A DNA stretch of 58,939 nt, from NCBI GenBank assembly GCA_934597725.1, contig CAKTSK010000012.1:1-58939 (forward strand), read 5' to 3'. This DNA is from an uncultured Eubacteriales bacterium. GTDB lineage: Bacteria; Bacillota; Clostridia; Oscillospirales; Oscillospiraceae. Within the stretch, counting starts at the first letter, position 1. Each line of letters begins with the position of its first letter. The notes below the pieces were generated by a model, which was given only the letters and a program-made list of their open reading frames with translations, was not told the DNA's origin and did not search any database. The translations under genes were made by a program, and so were the position numbers. Shown here one piece after another: positions 8,047 through 17,405 of this stretch.

Positions 8047-10293
8047 ATGAAAGATCGAATCAATTCCCCGGCGATCTATAAAAAACGTGCAGTGGTCCAG
8101 GATATCCTCTTTGTGTTGGCCGGTTCTGCCCTGCTGATGGTCATGCTGGCCGCCCTGCTGGTGAACACGGTGGACATGGACCGCCAGCTGCGGAAGAACA
8201 CGGAGCAGTATGCGGATGATGTATCGTCCCAGCTTGCCAGCAACATCTCCTCTCGCATGGAGATGCGCGAGATCTATATGCGTAATTTGGCAGATACCTT
8301 TTCCAGAATGCCGGGAGAGATGCTGACCGAGGAGCTGTTGGAACGCAAGGCGGACTATCTGGGGATGGATATGATTTTTCTGCTGCATACAGACGGGACT
8401 ACGGTCCCTGCCGCCGCAAGTGCGCTGCATCCTGAGCTGAAAGGGGAGCTGCAGACCCATGCGTCGCTCTTCCGGGAGGCCAGCATCCTCCACACCGACC
8501 ACGAAGAGATCTGGTTTTCCTCTCCCGTCCTGTGGCAGGATGGCAGGGAAGCCAGCGTGCTGGTCGGTGTGCGCTCCAACGAGACCCTGCAAAAGATGCT
8601 GCAGGAGGTGGACTTCAAGAACCAGGGCCTGAGCTGTATCGTGGATACGGACGGGACCATGGTCGTGTCTGCTACGGATGAGACCCCCTTTGTCAGATTG
8701 AAGGACCTCTTTGCGGCAACGCCCGAGGAGGAACAGGATGCGGTCCAACGCCAGATGCTGCAGAACATCAAGGAGGGGAAGTCCGGCGTGATGCAGGTCG
8801 AGGATGTCGGCGAAGGAGCGCTGATCTTTGGCTACGACTTTCTGGGTATCAACGACTGGATGCTGCTGACCCTGCTGCCCTCGGATCTGTTCAGCGAGGG
8901 GATGGAGCAGAATCTGTTTCAATACCTGCTGATCATCGGGTGTCTGGCGCTGGGTATGCTGGTCTTTTTCATCTGCATCGGACGGAGTTATCAGCGGTCC
9001 TTCCGAAGGGTCCAGGACGCCGCTTTGACCGACCTGCTCACAGGCGGAAAAAACAGGACCGCCTTCCAGATGGAGGCGGAGGTCCTGTTCCGAAAAAAGG
9101 CGTGGCGCGATCTGGCCATCGTCTACATGAACATCCGTGGCTTCAAGCGGTTCAACGAGAAGTTTGGTTCGGAGACCGGCGACGCACTCCTGCGCCAGAT
9201 CCACAGCACCTTGCAGGCGTGTCTGCAAGAGGGGGAGCTGGCGTGCAGGGCGGAAGAAGATCACTTTTTTCTGCTGCTGACCTGCGCCGGCGAAGAGGAG
9301 ATCCCCCGCCGCGTGTCCTTCCTGTTCGCCCGGCTGGACGAGCAATTACCGCGGCACTTTTTCATCGACAGCTCCCGGCTTTCTGTGGGCGCATATTTCA
9401 TCCGGGAGCCGGAACAGGATTTTACGGTTCTGATCGACCGGGCCAAACGCAGCGGCGATCAGGCGGGACCGGGGGAATTGCGTCTCTATGATGCGGCCTT
9501 TGAACAGCAGACCGCGCGCGAGTGTCTTCTGGACGATACCTTCCAGCACGCCATCGAACACCATGAGTTCCAGCTCTATCTCCAGCCCCAGGTCCGTCCC
9601 GGCCAGAAGCAGGCCAGCGGCGGCGAGGTGCTGGTCCGGTGGCAGCACCCGGAATTTGGCATGATCTTTCCGGGGGAGTTCATTCCTCTCTTGGAGCGGA
9701 ACGGCAAGATCTGCGACCTGGATTTCTATATGTTTGAGGAGACCTGCAAACTGCTGCAAACCTGGCTGGCAGAGGGCCGGGCGATCCCGCTCTCGGTCAA
9801 TCTTTCCCGCGTCCATTTGATCGCCAAGGATCTGTCGTTTCTGGACCGGTTCCGGTCGATCAAGGAGGCGTACCAGATCCCGGACGGCTTGATCGATCTG
9901 GAGCTGACGGAATCGCTGATGTTGGAGCATCAGGAGATCCCTCTGGTGGTTTCGATGATCGACCGCGCCAGAGAGATGGGGTTCCTCTGCTCGATCGATG
10001 ACTTCGGGTTTGGCTACTCCTCGCTGACGATGCTGAAGGATTTGAATGTGACCACCGTCAAGCTGGATCGACAGTTTTTCTGGAACGAGAGCGAAAAGTC
10101 CTGGATGGTGGTGCGCCAGCTGATCCATCTGGCCCATGATCTTGGGATGCACGTTGTGGCTGAGGGCGTTGAGGTGCAGGAACAAGTGGAAAGACTTCGG
10201 GCCTGCGGCTGCGACCTGATCCAGGGTTACGTTTATGCCAGACCCATGCCGATCCTTGCGTTTGAACAGTGGTCTGCCGATGAAGGGGAGTGA
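8047..10293 (+). CDS. Membrane c-di-GMP phosphodiesterase with degenerate GGDEF and active-looking EAL domain
   Basis: A 748-residue sensor enzyme. It has a membrane helix at about 18-40, an extracellular Cache-like domain to about 285, a second helix near 296-318, a GGDEF domain (330-490) and an EAL domain (495-745). The GGDEF site reads RAEEDHFF, so synthesis is not expected. The EAL domain keeps its metal and catalytic residues: EVLVRW (near 526), NLS, ELTES, DDFGFGYSS (near 652), KLDRQF, EGVE and QGY. It should therefore hydrolyse c-di-GMP, possibly stimulated through the dead GGDEF domain. It lies 38 bases after the synthase gene and just before a cyclase, so the operon carries both opposing enzymes. 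Confidence 0.9.
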   Translation: MKDRINSPAIYKKRAVVQDILFVLAGSALLMVMLAALLVNTVDMDRQLRKNTEQYADDVSSQLASNISSRMEMREIYMRNLADTFSRMPGEMLTEELLERKADYLGMDMIFLLHTDGTTVPAAASALHPELKGELQTHASLFREASILHTDHEEIWFSSPVLWQDGREASVLVGVRSNETLQKMLQEVDFKNQGLSCIVDTDGTMVVSATDETPFVRLKDLFAATPEEEQDAVQRQMLQNIKEGKSGVMQVEDVGEGALIFGYDFLGINDWMLLTLLPSDLFSEGMEQNLFQYLLIIGCLALGMLVFFICIGRSYQRSFRRVQDAALTDLLTGGKNRTAFQMEAEVLFRKKAWRDLAIVYMNIRGFKRFNEKFGSETGDALLRQIHSTLQACLQEGELACRAEEDHFFLLLTCAGEEEIPRRVSFLFARLDEQLPRHFFIDSSRLSVGAYFIREPEQDFTVLIDRAKRSGDQAGPGELRLYDAAFEQQTARECLLDDTFQHAIEHHEFQLYLQPQVRPGQKQASGGEVLVRWQHPEFGMIFPGEFIPLLERNGKICDLDFYMFEETCKLLQTWLAEGRAIPLSVNLSRVHLIAKDLSFLDRFRSIKEAYQIPDGLIDLELTESLMLEHQEIPLVVSMIDRAREMGFLCSIDDFGFGYSSLTMLKDLNVTTVKLDRQFFWNESEKSWMVVRQLIHLAHDLGMHVVAEGVEVQEQVERLRACGCDLIQGYVYARPMPILAFEQWSADEGE

Positions 10294-10349
10294 GCCGCTC
10301 GGCGCGAGCCGAAAAAAACGATGCCGATTTCCAAGCGAGGGATGCCGAT

Positions 10350-11279
10350 ATGGAGAAGTGGACGGATGCGAGCGAGGTATATCACAACAGGCTGACGACG
10401 GCGCTCAGGGCAGCGAAGATATGCATTTATGAGGTGGATCTTACGCAGCAGCGGTATATCTTTTTTGAGAATGCAGAGGATATTTTTGGTATCTCCGGCG
10501 AACAGATCCTGGAGGATGTCCAGAAGTTCAGCACGCTCTCTCCCGAGGCGTACCAGGCCGCCTGCGCCGCCTACTTTTCCCACCCGGACGATGCGGAGGT
10601 CATCGACGATGCCTTTGCCCACATCTTGAACGGACAGGCTACGTCTTACATCGCACGAATGCGGGCCGGACAGGCGAGATTCGTCTGGTGCAAGCTGGAT
10701 GTCATACCGGTTCTGGAGGATGGCAGGCCGGTCCGCATGATCGGCGTCATTACAGACATTTCTGAGATATACCAGCAGAAGATCACATTGGAGCAGCGGC
10801 TGAACCTGGACGGGTTCACCGGCCTTTGGAACAAACAATATTCCATTGCCACGATTCGGTCCATCCTGAAACAGGAAGCCCACCGGGACCATGCGCTTCT
10901 GATCATGGACGTGGATCATTTCAAGGAGATCAACGACACCTATGGTCATGCGGAAGGCGACCGTGTCCTGCTGACGACGACGGCACATCTTGTCGAGGCA
11001 TTTCGGAAGGATGATGTGGTGGGCCGCTTCGGCGGGGACGAGTTTATCGTCTTTCTGCGGAACATCCAGGGGAAGCGAGGGCTGGAGCAGCTCCGGGAGC
11101 GCGTGCAGGGACTGACCCGGATGACCAGCGGCAGGCACACAACGACCAACAGCATCGGCATTGCGTGCTACCCCAGTGACGGCGCCAGCTTTGAAGAACT
11201 GTTTGAACGGGCGGACCAGGCGCTCTACGAGGCGAAGAAACGCCGGGGCATGGCGGTGTTTTATCGGGAGATGGGCTGA
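10350..11279 (+). CDS. PAS-GGDEF diguanylate cyclase
   Basis: A soluble protein of 309 residues from ATG 10350, which has a GAGGG site eight bases upstream. A GTG at 10290 overlapping the previous stop would add 20 residues, but its spacing is poor. A PAS-like sensory domain comes first (about 15-120), then a GGDEF domain with an intact FGGDEF site (near 227). RKDD lies five residues before it, which matches the RxxD inhibitory site for product feedback. DMDVDHFKEIND-type residues (LIMDVDHFKEIND) bind metal and GTP. It is expected to make c-di-GMP and to set, with the phosphodiesterase before it, the level seen by the polysaccharide machinery. Confidence 0.88.
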   Translation: MEKWTDASEVYHNRLTTALRAAKICIYEVDLTQQRYIFFENAEDIFGISGEQILEDVQKFSTLSPEAYQAACAAYFSHPDDAEVIDDAFAHILNGQATSYIARMRAGQARFVWCKLDVIPVLEDGRPVRMIGVITDISEIYQQKITLEQRLNLDGFTGLWNKQYSIATIRSILKQEAHRDHALLIMDVDHFKEINDTYGHAEGDRVLLTTTAHLVEAFRKDDVVGRFGGDEFIVFLRNIQGKRGLEQLRERVQGLTRMTSGRHTTTNSIGIACYPSDGASFEELFERADQALYEAKKRRGMAVFYREMG

Positions 11280-11311
11280 ACAGAGGGCACCGGGTACTCC
11301 ACTGAAAATGT

Positions 11312-12310
11312 ATGATGCGATATGGCGCACAGGAGGTTGACGAGAAAAACCTGATACCAGAAGGCAGCGCGGTTGAATTTTGCCGGAAAATGTGGGATAA
11401 TCATTTGCGTCTATATGCCACATATGTGAACGCAAACGAAAATCTTCAAGGGGTACCCATTGATTCGTTACACAGCAACCAAACCCCTTGTTCTGCCGAA
11501 AAAGAGGTATTTGAATTGCAGGGAGGAAAATACATAACCGTTCTATCCAACGGGAAAAAGCTGGTGCTGAACGCCAACACCATTCTCTATGTCCTGATGA
11601 TTGAACGGATCGCCGAGATCCATGTTTCCGGCGGCAAGGTATATGAAACGCGGATGAAGATCAGTGAGCTGGAGGAAGCTCTGGGCGACGGATTTATCAA
11701 GGTCCACCGGGGCTGTCTGGTGTCCGCCATGGCCATCCACGACATCACCGACCACATCAATCTCAACAACGGCGAATCCCTGATTTATACCCGCCGGAAG
11801 AAAATGCAGATCATCGCCCGGCTTCAGGAAGCGCAGAAGAGCCTGATCAGCGGCTTCACCCGGGACGGTATTCCCGCCACAGAGGAGGAATACCGGGCCC
11901 ATTACCGCAGCTTTGACGCCATGCCCTTCGCCTTCACGGACATTGAGATGGTGTTCGACGAGGAGCGCCGCGCCGTGGACTGGATCTTCCGCTACGGCAA
12001 CCCCGCCCTGGCGAAGCTGGAAAAACTGCCGCTTGAGAGGCTGATCGGCAGCTCCTTCGGCAGCCTGTTTTCCAACATGAATGCCAAATGGCTGCGCCTG
12101 TATGAACGCGCCACCCTGTACGGCGAAACGCTGGAGGTCATGGACTATAGTCCGGAGATCGATGCCTATTTGAAGGTGACCTGTTTCCCCACCTTCAAGG
12201 GCCACTGCGGGTGCATCCTGTTCGATCTTACGGAGATCGAATACGCCAAAATCAGCAACGACACCGACAAAGCGCTGATGCGCTACTTCGGCAAAACGCG
12301 GGAGAGATAG
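11312..12310 (+). CDS. LytTR-family DNA-binding regulator with C-terminal PAS-like domain
   Basis: About 332 residues. A LytTR DNA-binding domain occupies about residues 66-175 (motifs ILYVLMIERIAEIHV and FIKVHRGCLVS) and a PAS-like sensory domain lies at about 200-320. There is no receiver domain, so it senses something directly. No good ribosome site precedes ATG 11312. AGGAGG at 11331-11336 sits before a TTG at 11337 but with no spacing, so the start is uncertain. The first 200 bases are visibly more A+T-rich than the rest. It is followed by a terminator and by phased repeats before the SLH surface gene, which is its likely target. Confidence 0.8.
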   Translation: MMRYGAQEVDEKNLIPEGSAVEFCRKMWDNHLRLYATYVNANENLQGVPIDSLHSNQTPCSAEKEVFELQGGKYITVLSNGKKLVLNANTILYVLMIERIAEIHVSGGKVYETRMKISELEEALGDGFIKVHRGCLVSAMAIHDITDHINLNNGESLIYTRRKKMQIIARLQEAQKSLISGFTRDGIPATEEEYRAHYRSFDAMPFAFTDIEMVFDEERRAVDWIFRYGNPALAKLEKLPLERLIGSSFGSLFSNMNAKWLRLYERATLYGETLEVMDYSPEIDAYLKVTCFPTFKGHCGCILFDLTEIEYAKISNDTDKALMRYFGKTRER

Positions 12311-12332
12311 CGAACCAGGAAAACCCATATCC

Positions 12333-12384
12333 AAACCGCCGCGCCCGGCTGCTTGCTTCGGCAGCAGGGTGTGCGGCGGTTTTT
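12333..12384 (+). terminator. Rho-independent terminator after the LytTR gene
   Basis: A ten-pair stem (12333-12342 with 12373-12382) with a G+C-rich loop that can itself fold, followed by TTTTG. It separates the regulator from the surface-protein gene. Confidence 0.8.
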
Positions 12385-12386
12385 GT

Positions 12387-12454
12387 CGTTTTACGCCGTT
12401 TTCATGTCGTTTCGCGCCGGGGCCGTTGAAACAGACGGCGCAACGCCGTAAAGT
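12387..12454 (+). promoter_or_regulatory. Promoter and candidate LytTR operator of the SLH surface-protein gene
   Basis: Three CGTTT(T/C) repeats start at 12387, 12397 and 12408, about one helical turn apart. Just downstream is a good sigma-A promoter: TTGAAA (12426-12431), a 17-base spacer and TAAAGT (12449-12454). LytTR regulators bind direct repeats upstream of their targets, and the neighbouring regulator makes this an attractive operator. The promoter is read directly from the sequence; the operator role is inference. Confidence 0.5.
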
Positions 12455-12473
12455 AAATGAGGTTATATTTCCA

Positions 12474-12762
12474 AAGCAGGAGGAACCTCTATGAAAAAAC
12501 GAATCGCAAGCGTGGTCATGGCCCTGATCCTGTGCCCGGGCCTGCTGCCCACGGTGGCGCTGGCGGCCGATGCTGTGAATCGGAAGGGGGAGAGCAAAAC
12601 TCTTTCGCAGGTGATTAACGAGCGAGATGGACATGTCGTCATTGGCCCGAGATATTACAACAATACCGGGGGAGAAGAGGGCGGCATTGGCGCGGGCAAG
12701 GACGGCATCTGGGAAAACTGCGATTACTATGTCGGCACCCAAAGTGAGGTTCTGGTCGATAC
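12474..12762 (+). repeat. 289-bp perfect direct repeat, copy 1 (5' end of the surface gene)
   Basis: Identical base for base to 17406-17694, 4,932 bp downstream. It includes the ribosome site, start codon, signal peptide and the first 90 codons of the SLH surface gene. Identity stops sharply at both edges, which indicates a recent duplication or conversion rather than old paralogy. Confidence 0.95.
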
Positions 12763-15700
12763 AAGCATAGCCACTTTTGACCCGAGCAATGGTGAGCCTG
12801 TGGTAAAGTCGGTCGATGCGCCGCAAGACCCCACCTATAAGGACTACACCTTTGAAGGCTGGTACGACCAGCCCAACGGCTGGGGCAGCAGAGCGGACAG
12901 CTTTACGCTCGGCAACACCTACTACGCCCACTATACGAAGGACGGCAAGACCGTCTACACCCGCACGCTGGACTTTACCAACAGCGCGGCGTTCACGCCG
13001 CCGGATAGCGGCGACGGCTATACGCTCGAGCGCAACAAGCAAGTCACCATCACAGAGAACGGCAAACCGACTGACTATGAGACCGACTGCCTGACCCTCA
13101 ACAACATTCTGGTGGACACCGTAGACCCGTATGGCATCAAGGTGCCGGGCGATATATATCCCGGTTTCTGCATTGACCTGCCTGCGGGCACTGAGAGCAC
13201 AATCACAGGTGGTCGTGTCATTGTGACCAGTGAGGATGTTCCGCGAGTTGCCGGTTTGCAGGGTGGTAAGTATCTGCTTCTGACCGGTTCGGGCACGCTC
13301 AACGTCACCGGCAATGATATCATCAGCGATGACAATGGTGGTGTGTATAGCACTATTTCCTACGGCATCTCAATGTCCAAAACGCTTGACGCCCAGTTAA
13401 TCGTAGATGGGCCGACAGTCAATGCCAGCGGTGGTAAGGGACTGCACTCGACGAAGTGGTGGATGACATCGAGCGTCGGGATCCAGCCTTATATTTTTAT
13501 GTTTAACGGCAAGCTGACTGCCCGCGGCAACGAGGTGGCAAGCAGGGGCAGCAATGGCACGTCGAATGGCATTACGATTTATGACGGCGAGTTCTATGCT
13601 TATGGAAATGACAGTGGTATCGGCGATGGAAGCGGAAGCGATATCACCACCTACGGTGGCAAGATATACGCCACCGGCAAGACGCGCGCAACCGCTACGT
13701 GCATTTACGACAAGAGCATGAGCTTCACTGGTCTTGCAATCCTGAAGGGTAGCCTCGAGTATAATGCGCCCAGCGACACGCTCACCCCGGCGTATTACGC
13801 GCAGGGTGACGGGCAGGATGGCCCTTGGATGGATGAGAGCAAGACGGATGACCAGCGGACAAAGACGCTGCTCATCTACCACGAGCCCGAGCTGATCGTC
13901 ACCGGCAAGAGCAGCTTTGCCTACGGCGCGGACGCGACGGGCGAGACCTACACTGTAAACGCGGTCAGCTGGAAAACTGAGGTGGGCGATACTGTTGCGG
14001 TTGAAAACGCCAAGATATTCTTCGGCGCAGAGGGCGAGGAGCTGACCGAAATCACGGACAGCGTGACCTTTACCGACAATTTTGAGGAGAGCGAGAAGGG
14101 CACAGCGACCGCTGCCTTCACCGGCCTTGACCTGACTGGCAAGAACGTGGGCAAGTACACCCTCAAGATCACCGCGACTGACCCGGGGGACGATACCAAG
14201 GCAGGCGTGGTCGAGGGTACGCTGGCCATCACCGTTACGTTGGCTGAGATCGATGCACCCACCGGCAACAATAACACCTTCACCTACGACGGCAAAGAGA
14301 AGACCTTCACGCCCGATGGCTACGATGCGGATACCGCGGCCTACATGCTGTCCGGCAACACCGAGACCGACGCGGGCAGCTACACCGCTACCCTGTTGCT
14401 CAAGGACAAGGCGAACACCGTTTGGAAGGACACCAAGAAGGCAGAGGACAGAACACTGCCGTATACTATCACCAAGGCCGCCGCCCCGGTGCTGGACAAA
14501 ATTTCTGTCAGCCAGAAGTACACCGTGAACACCCAGCAGAGCAAAGACATCGGCCGCGCGGGGATGCCTGCCGACGCCGGAACCCTGACCTATGCCAAGG
14601 GCACCGAGGCGGCTATTGCCCACGTCAGCAGTTGGAGCGTGAACAACACCACCGGCGAAGTGACCTACACCCTGTCCGGCGCCGCCGGTGCCACCGTGAC
14701 CCTGCCCGTGGTCATCACCTCCACCAACTATGAGGACGCCACCGTCGATGTGGTGATCACCCTGACGGATAAGGACACTCCCACAGCAACTGCCAATGAC
14801 ATCACCGTGACCTATACCGGCTCCGCTGTTGCTATTACCGGCACCGCCAGCGTGGAAGGCACCTGGAGCTTCAAGAACGCGGCTCCCGTGAATGTTGCGG
14901 ACAGCAGCGACAACGTGACGGTGGTGTTCACCCCCGCGGACACGGACACTTATGAAACGGTTGATGATATCATCAAGGTGACTATCAACAAGGCCACCCC
15001 CACCGGGACTCCCACTTACACTGCCATCACCACCGGCGGCAAAACTCTGGCTGACGCGGCTTTGAGCGTGGGCAGCATCACGCCTGACGGCACCATCAAA
15101 TGGGTGGATGACACCGGAGCTGAGCTGCCTTCCACCACGGTGGTGGCTGCCAACACCGCTTACAAGTGGCTGTTTACCCCCACCGACACGGCCAACTACA
15201 ACACCCTGACCGGAAGCATTACGCCCTATGTGGTGTCCTACTCCGGCGGCGGCTCCTCCTCCAGCACCACGACCACCACGGAGAAGAACCCCGACGGCTC
15301 CACCACCACGACGGTGACCGACAAGACCACCGGCACCGTGACCGAGACCACCAAGAACACCGACGGCAGTACCACCACCGTGGAGACCAAGAAGGACGGC
15401 ACCGTCACCGAGACCGTCAAGTCCGCTGACGGCACCACCGGTACCGTTGTTACGGACAGCAGCGGCGAGGTCACCGAGGTCAAGGCTTCCGTTTCCTCCG
15501 CCGCTGTCACGGAGGCCGCCAAAACCGGCGATGCCGTGACCCTGCCCGTGGAAGTCCCCGCCGCTAAGACCACCGAGGCCGCTCCCGCCGTGGAGGTCAC
15601 CGTGCCCAAGAGCGCCGGCTCCGTCAAGGTGGAGATCCCCGTGGAGCAGGTCACCCCCGGCACCGTGGCTGTCATCGTCCATGCCGACGGCACCGAGGAG

Positions 15701-16285
15701 ATTGTATCCACCTCTATCCCCACCGAAACCGGTGTGGTGCTGCCCCTGGACGGCAGCGCTACCGTGAAGATCGTGGACAACGCCAAAGCGTTGGTGGACA
15801 TTCATCCCGTCAGCCACTGGGCAGAGGACGCCGTGGACTTCGTTGTGGCTCGCGGTATGTTTGCCGGCACAAGTGAAACCACCTTCAGCCCCAATTCCCC
15901 TATGACCCGCGCCATGCTGATGACTGTCCTTGCCCGATTCGACGGCGAGGACACCTCCGGCGGCAGCGTATGGTATGAAAAGGGAATGGAATGGGCAAAG
16001 GCTAACGGCGTGTCCGACGGCTCCAATCCCGATGCACCCATCACCCGGGGGCAGTTGGCAACCATGCTCTGGCGCTATGCCGGAAGCCCGACAAGCAGCC
16101 ACAGCCTGGACGGCTACACCGACGCTGATAAAATCAGCGGCTACGCCCTGGAGGCCATGCGCTGGGCCAATGAGAACGGCATCATCAACGGCTACGGCAA
16201 CGGTCTGCTGGGGGTCAAAGACAACGCCACCCGCGCGCAGGTCGCACAGATGCTTATGAACTTTGTAAAGTGCCTGAATCAGTAA
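12491..16285 (+). CDS. Large SLH-domain surface protein with Ig/MBG-like repeats
   Basis: A 1264-residue exported protein with a Sec signal peptide ending at ALAA (about residue 26). An InlB-type B-repeat segment (FEGWYDQP, about 119-126) comes first. A long beta-rich, probably adhesin-like region follows (about 190-450), then several MBG/Ig-like modules (about 470-920), a Thr/Ser-rich stalk after GGGSSSSTTTTTEK, and three C-terminal SLH motifs (about 1100-1262, with WAEDAV, WAKANGV and WANENGI). SLH motifs anchor proteins to pyruvylated cell-wall polysaccharide. It has its own promoter after the LytTR regulator and a terminator just behind it. The first 289 bp are duplicated downstream. Adhesion is inference. 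Confidence 0.88.
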   Translation: MKKRIASVVMALILCPGLLPTVALAADAVNRKGESKTLSQVINERDGHVVIGPRYYNNTGGEEGGIGAGKDGIWENCDYYVGTQSEVLVDTSIATFDPSNGEPVVKSVDAPQDPTYKDYTFEGWYDQPNGWGSRADSFTLGNTYYAHYTKDGKTVYTRTLDFTNSAAFTPPDSGDGYTLERNKQVTITENGKPTDYETDCLTLNNILVDTVDPYGIKVPGDIYPGFCIDLPAGTESTITGGRVIVTSEDVPRVAGLQGGKYLLLTGSGTLNVTGNDIISDDNGGVYSTISYGISMSKTLDAQLIVDGPTVNASGGKGLHSTKWWMTSSVGIQPYIFMFNGKLTARGNEVASRGSNGTSNGITIYDGEFYAYGNDSGIGDGSGSDITTYGGKIYATGKTRATATCIYDKSMSFTGLAILKGSLEYNAPSDTLTPAYYAQGDGQDGPWMDESKTDDQRTKTLLIYHEPELIVTGKSSFAYGADATGETYTVNAVSWKTEVGDTVAVENAKIFFGAEGEELTEITDSVTFTDNFEESEKGTATAAFTGLDLTGKNVGKYTLKITATDPGDDTKAGVVEGTLAITVTLAEIDAPTGNNNTFTYDGKEKTFTPDGYDADTAAYMLSGNTETDAGSYTATLLLKDKANTVWKDTKKAEDRTLPYTITKAAAPVLDKISVSQKYTVNTQQSKDIGRAGMPADAGTLTYAKGTEAAIAHVSSWSVNNTTGEVTYTLSGAAGATVTLPVVITSTNYEDATVDVVITLTDKDTPTATANDITVTYTGSAVAITGTASVEGTWSFKNAAPVNVADSSDNVTVVFTPADTDTYETVDDIIKVTINKATPTGTPTYTAITTGGKTLADAALSVGSITPDGTIKWVDDTGAELPSTTVVAANTAYKWLFTPTDTANYNTLTGSITPYVVSYSGGGSSSSTTTTTEKNPDGSTTTTVTDKTTGTVTETTKNTDGSTTTVETKKDGTVTETVKSADGTTGTVVTDSSGEVTEVKASVSSAAVTEAAKTGDAVTLPVEVPAAKTTEAAPAVEVTVPKSAGSVKVEIPVEQVTPGTVAVIVHADGTEEIVSTSIPTETGVVLPLDGSATVKIVDNAKALVDIHPVSHWAEDAVDFVVARGMFAGTSETTFSPNSPMTRAMLMTVLARFDGEDTSGGSVWYEKGMEWAKANGVSDGSNPDAPITRGQLATMLWRYAGSPTSSHSLDGYTDADKISGYALEAMRWANENGIINGYGNGLLGVKDNATRAQVAQMLMNFVKCLNQ

Positions 16286-16298
16286 ATCGGCTATATGG

Positions 16299-16333
16299 AA
16301 AGCAGGACGGCCCCAAAGCCGCCCTGCTTTTCA
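16299..16333 (+). terminator. Rho-independent terminator of the surface-protein gene
   Basis: A stem of 13 positions with one mismatch (16299-16311 with 16318-16330), followed by TTTC. It starts 13 bases after the stop codon. Confidence 0.75.
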
Positions 16334-16466
16334 GCCCTTTCGTGGGCGTTCCTCCGGGGAAGTTTCAAACATATCCCCTATCTTACCCTTTCCTTCCCAC
16401 CCCATCTGTTGTGGGTCTGGGCGTGGAGTTCGTCAATGCCTTTCCGCGCCAGGGGATAGCAGGGGA

Positions 16467-16479
16467 TGCTATGCCATAA
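16467..16479 (+). repeat. 13-bp direct repeat flanking the IS110/SLH-remnant patch, left copy
   Basis: TGCTATGCCATAA occurs here and at 17983-17995, bracketing the transposase fragment, the duplicated 5' cassette and the SLH remnant. It may mark the edges of an inserted or exchanged segment. IS110 elements do not usually duplicate their target, so its meaning is open. Confidence 0.5.
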
Positions 16480-17405
16480 TCAAACTTCACGCAAGGTCCT
16501 CGCACCACGAAGGACGAAAACCGGCGGGTGTGGTAGACTGGAGGCGCACGGTACAAGGCCGGTTTTTCTATGCCGCCATGAGCGCGCTAATCAAACTGGT
16601 ATCATGCTCTCCCGTTGAACCACAAATTGTCCAGCCCGGTTCGGGCAAGAGGACGCATAGTAAAGTGAAGCCGTAGGAGAGCACACCGTGACAACAAATG
16701 AGGAGGCTCATTATGGAAGTTGTCTATCGGTGCTGTTGTGGGATCGACGTGCACAAGAACCTCATCGTAGCCTGTCTGAGAGAAGGCGGCAGGCAGGAGC
16801 TGCGGGAGTTCAGCACAATGACTGGCGAGATCAAGGCGTTGGCCAACTGGCTGACGGAGTCAGGCTGCGAGATGGCGGCCATGGAGAGCACGGGGCCATA
16901 TTGGAAGCCTCTGTACAACCTGTTCGAATTGCTGGGCCTGGACACCATGATCGTCAACGCCGCCCACATGAAGGCGGTGCCGGGACGCAAGACCGATTCG
17001 AAAGATGCGGAGTGGATCGCGGAGCTACTCCAGCACGGCCTTTTGCGGGCCAGCTTCGTCCCCAGCCGGGAACAGCGGGAGCTGCGGGAACTGACCCGCT
17101 ACCGTAAGAGCATCATCGAAGAGCGCAGCCGGGAGCTGAACCGTCTGCAAAAGGTGCTGGAGGGTGCCAACATCAAGCTGGGCAGCGTGGTGGCGGACAT
17201 TCACAGTAAGAGCGCTCAGCGCCTGCTGGAGCGGCTTGCCGCGGGAGAGGCAATGGACGACAGTGAGGAGATCTCCAAGCTTCTCCACAAGAGTCTCCTG
17301 CCCAAGCTGGACGAAATCGTGGCGGTTCTGGATGGGATCGTCACGCCGCTACAGAGGGCTCTGCTGGCGCAGATCCTCGACCACATCGATGACCTGGACA
17401 AACGC
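16480..17405 (+). mobile_element. IS110-family element, right end missing
   Basis: A non-coding left part (about 16480-16712) precedes a transposase gene that stops short at 17405, where the 289-bp repeat begins. The C-terminal half of the transposase and the whole right end of the element are missing. The left boundary is not certain and was placed after the 13-bp repeat. IS110 elements of the IS110 group have a long non-coding left end, as here. Confidence 0.65.
16510..16660 (+). ncRNA. Candidate IS110 bridge RNA region
   Basis: The non-coding stretch before the transposase can form a nine-pair stem (16517-16525 with 16558-16566) and a second hairpin (16634-16638 with 16642-16646, extended by 16629-16632 with 16651-16654). 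IS110-group elements are known to express a structured bridge RNA from this position, whose loops choose target and donor DNA. No covariance test was possible and the element is truncated, so this is only a candidate. Confidence 0.3.

Noticed and set aside
15241..15480. A CRISPR-like or tandem-repeat array
   Set aside because: The repetitive Thr/Ser/Gly codons belong to the stalk of the SLH surface protein. The repeats are in frame, imperfect and have no spacers. No CRISPR array was seen anywhere in the window.
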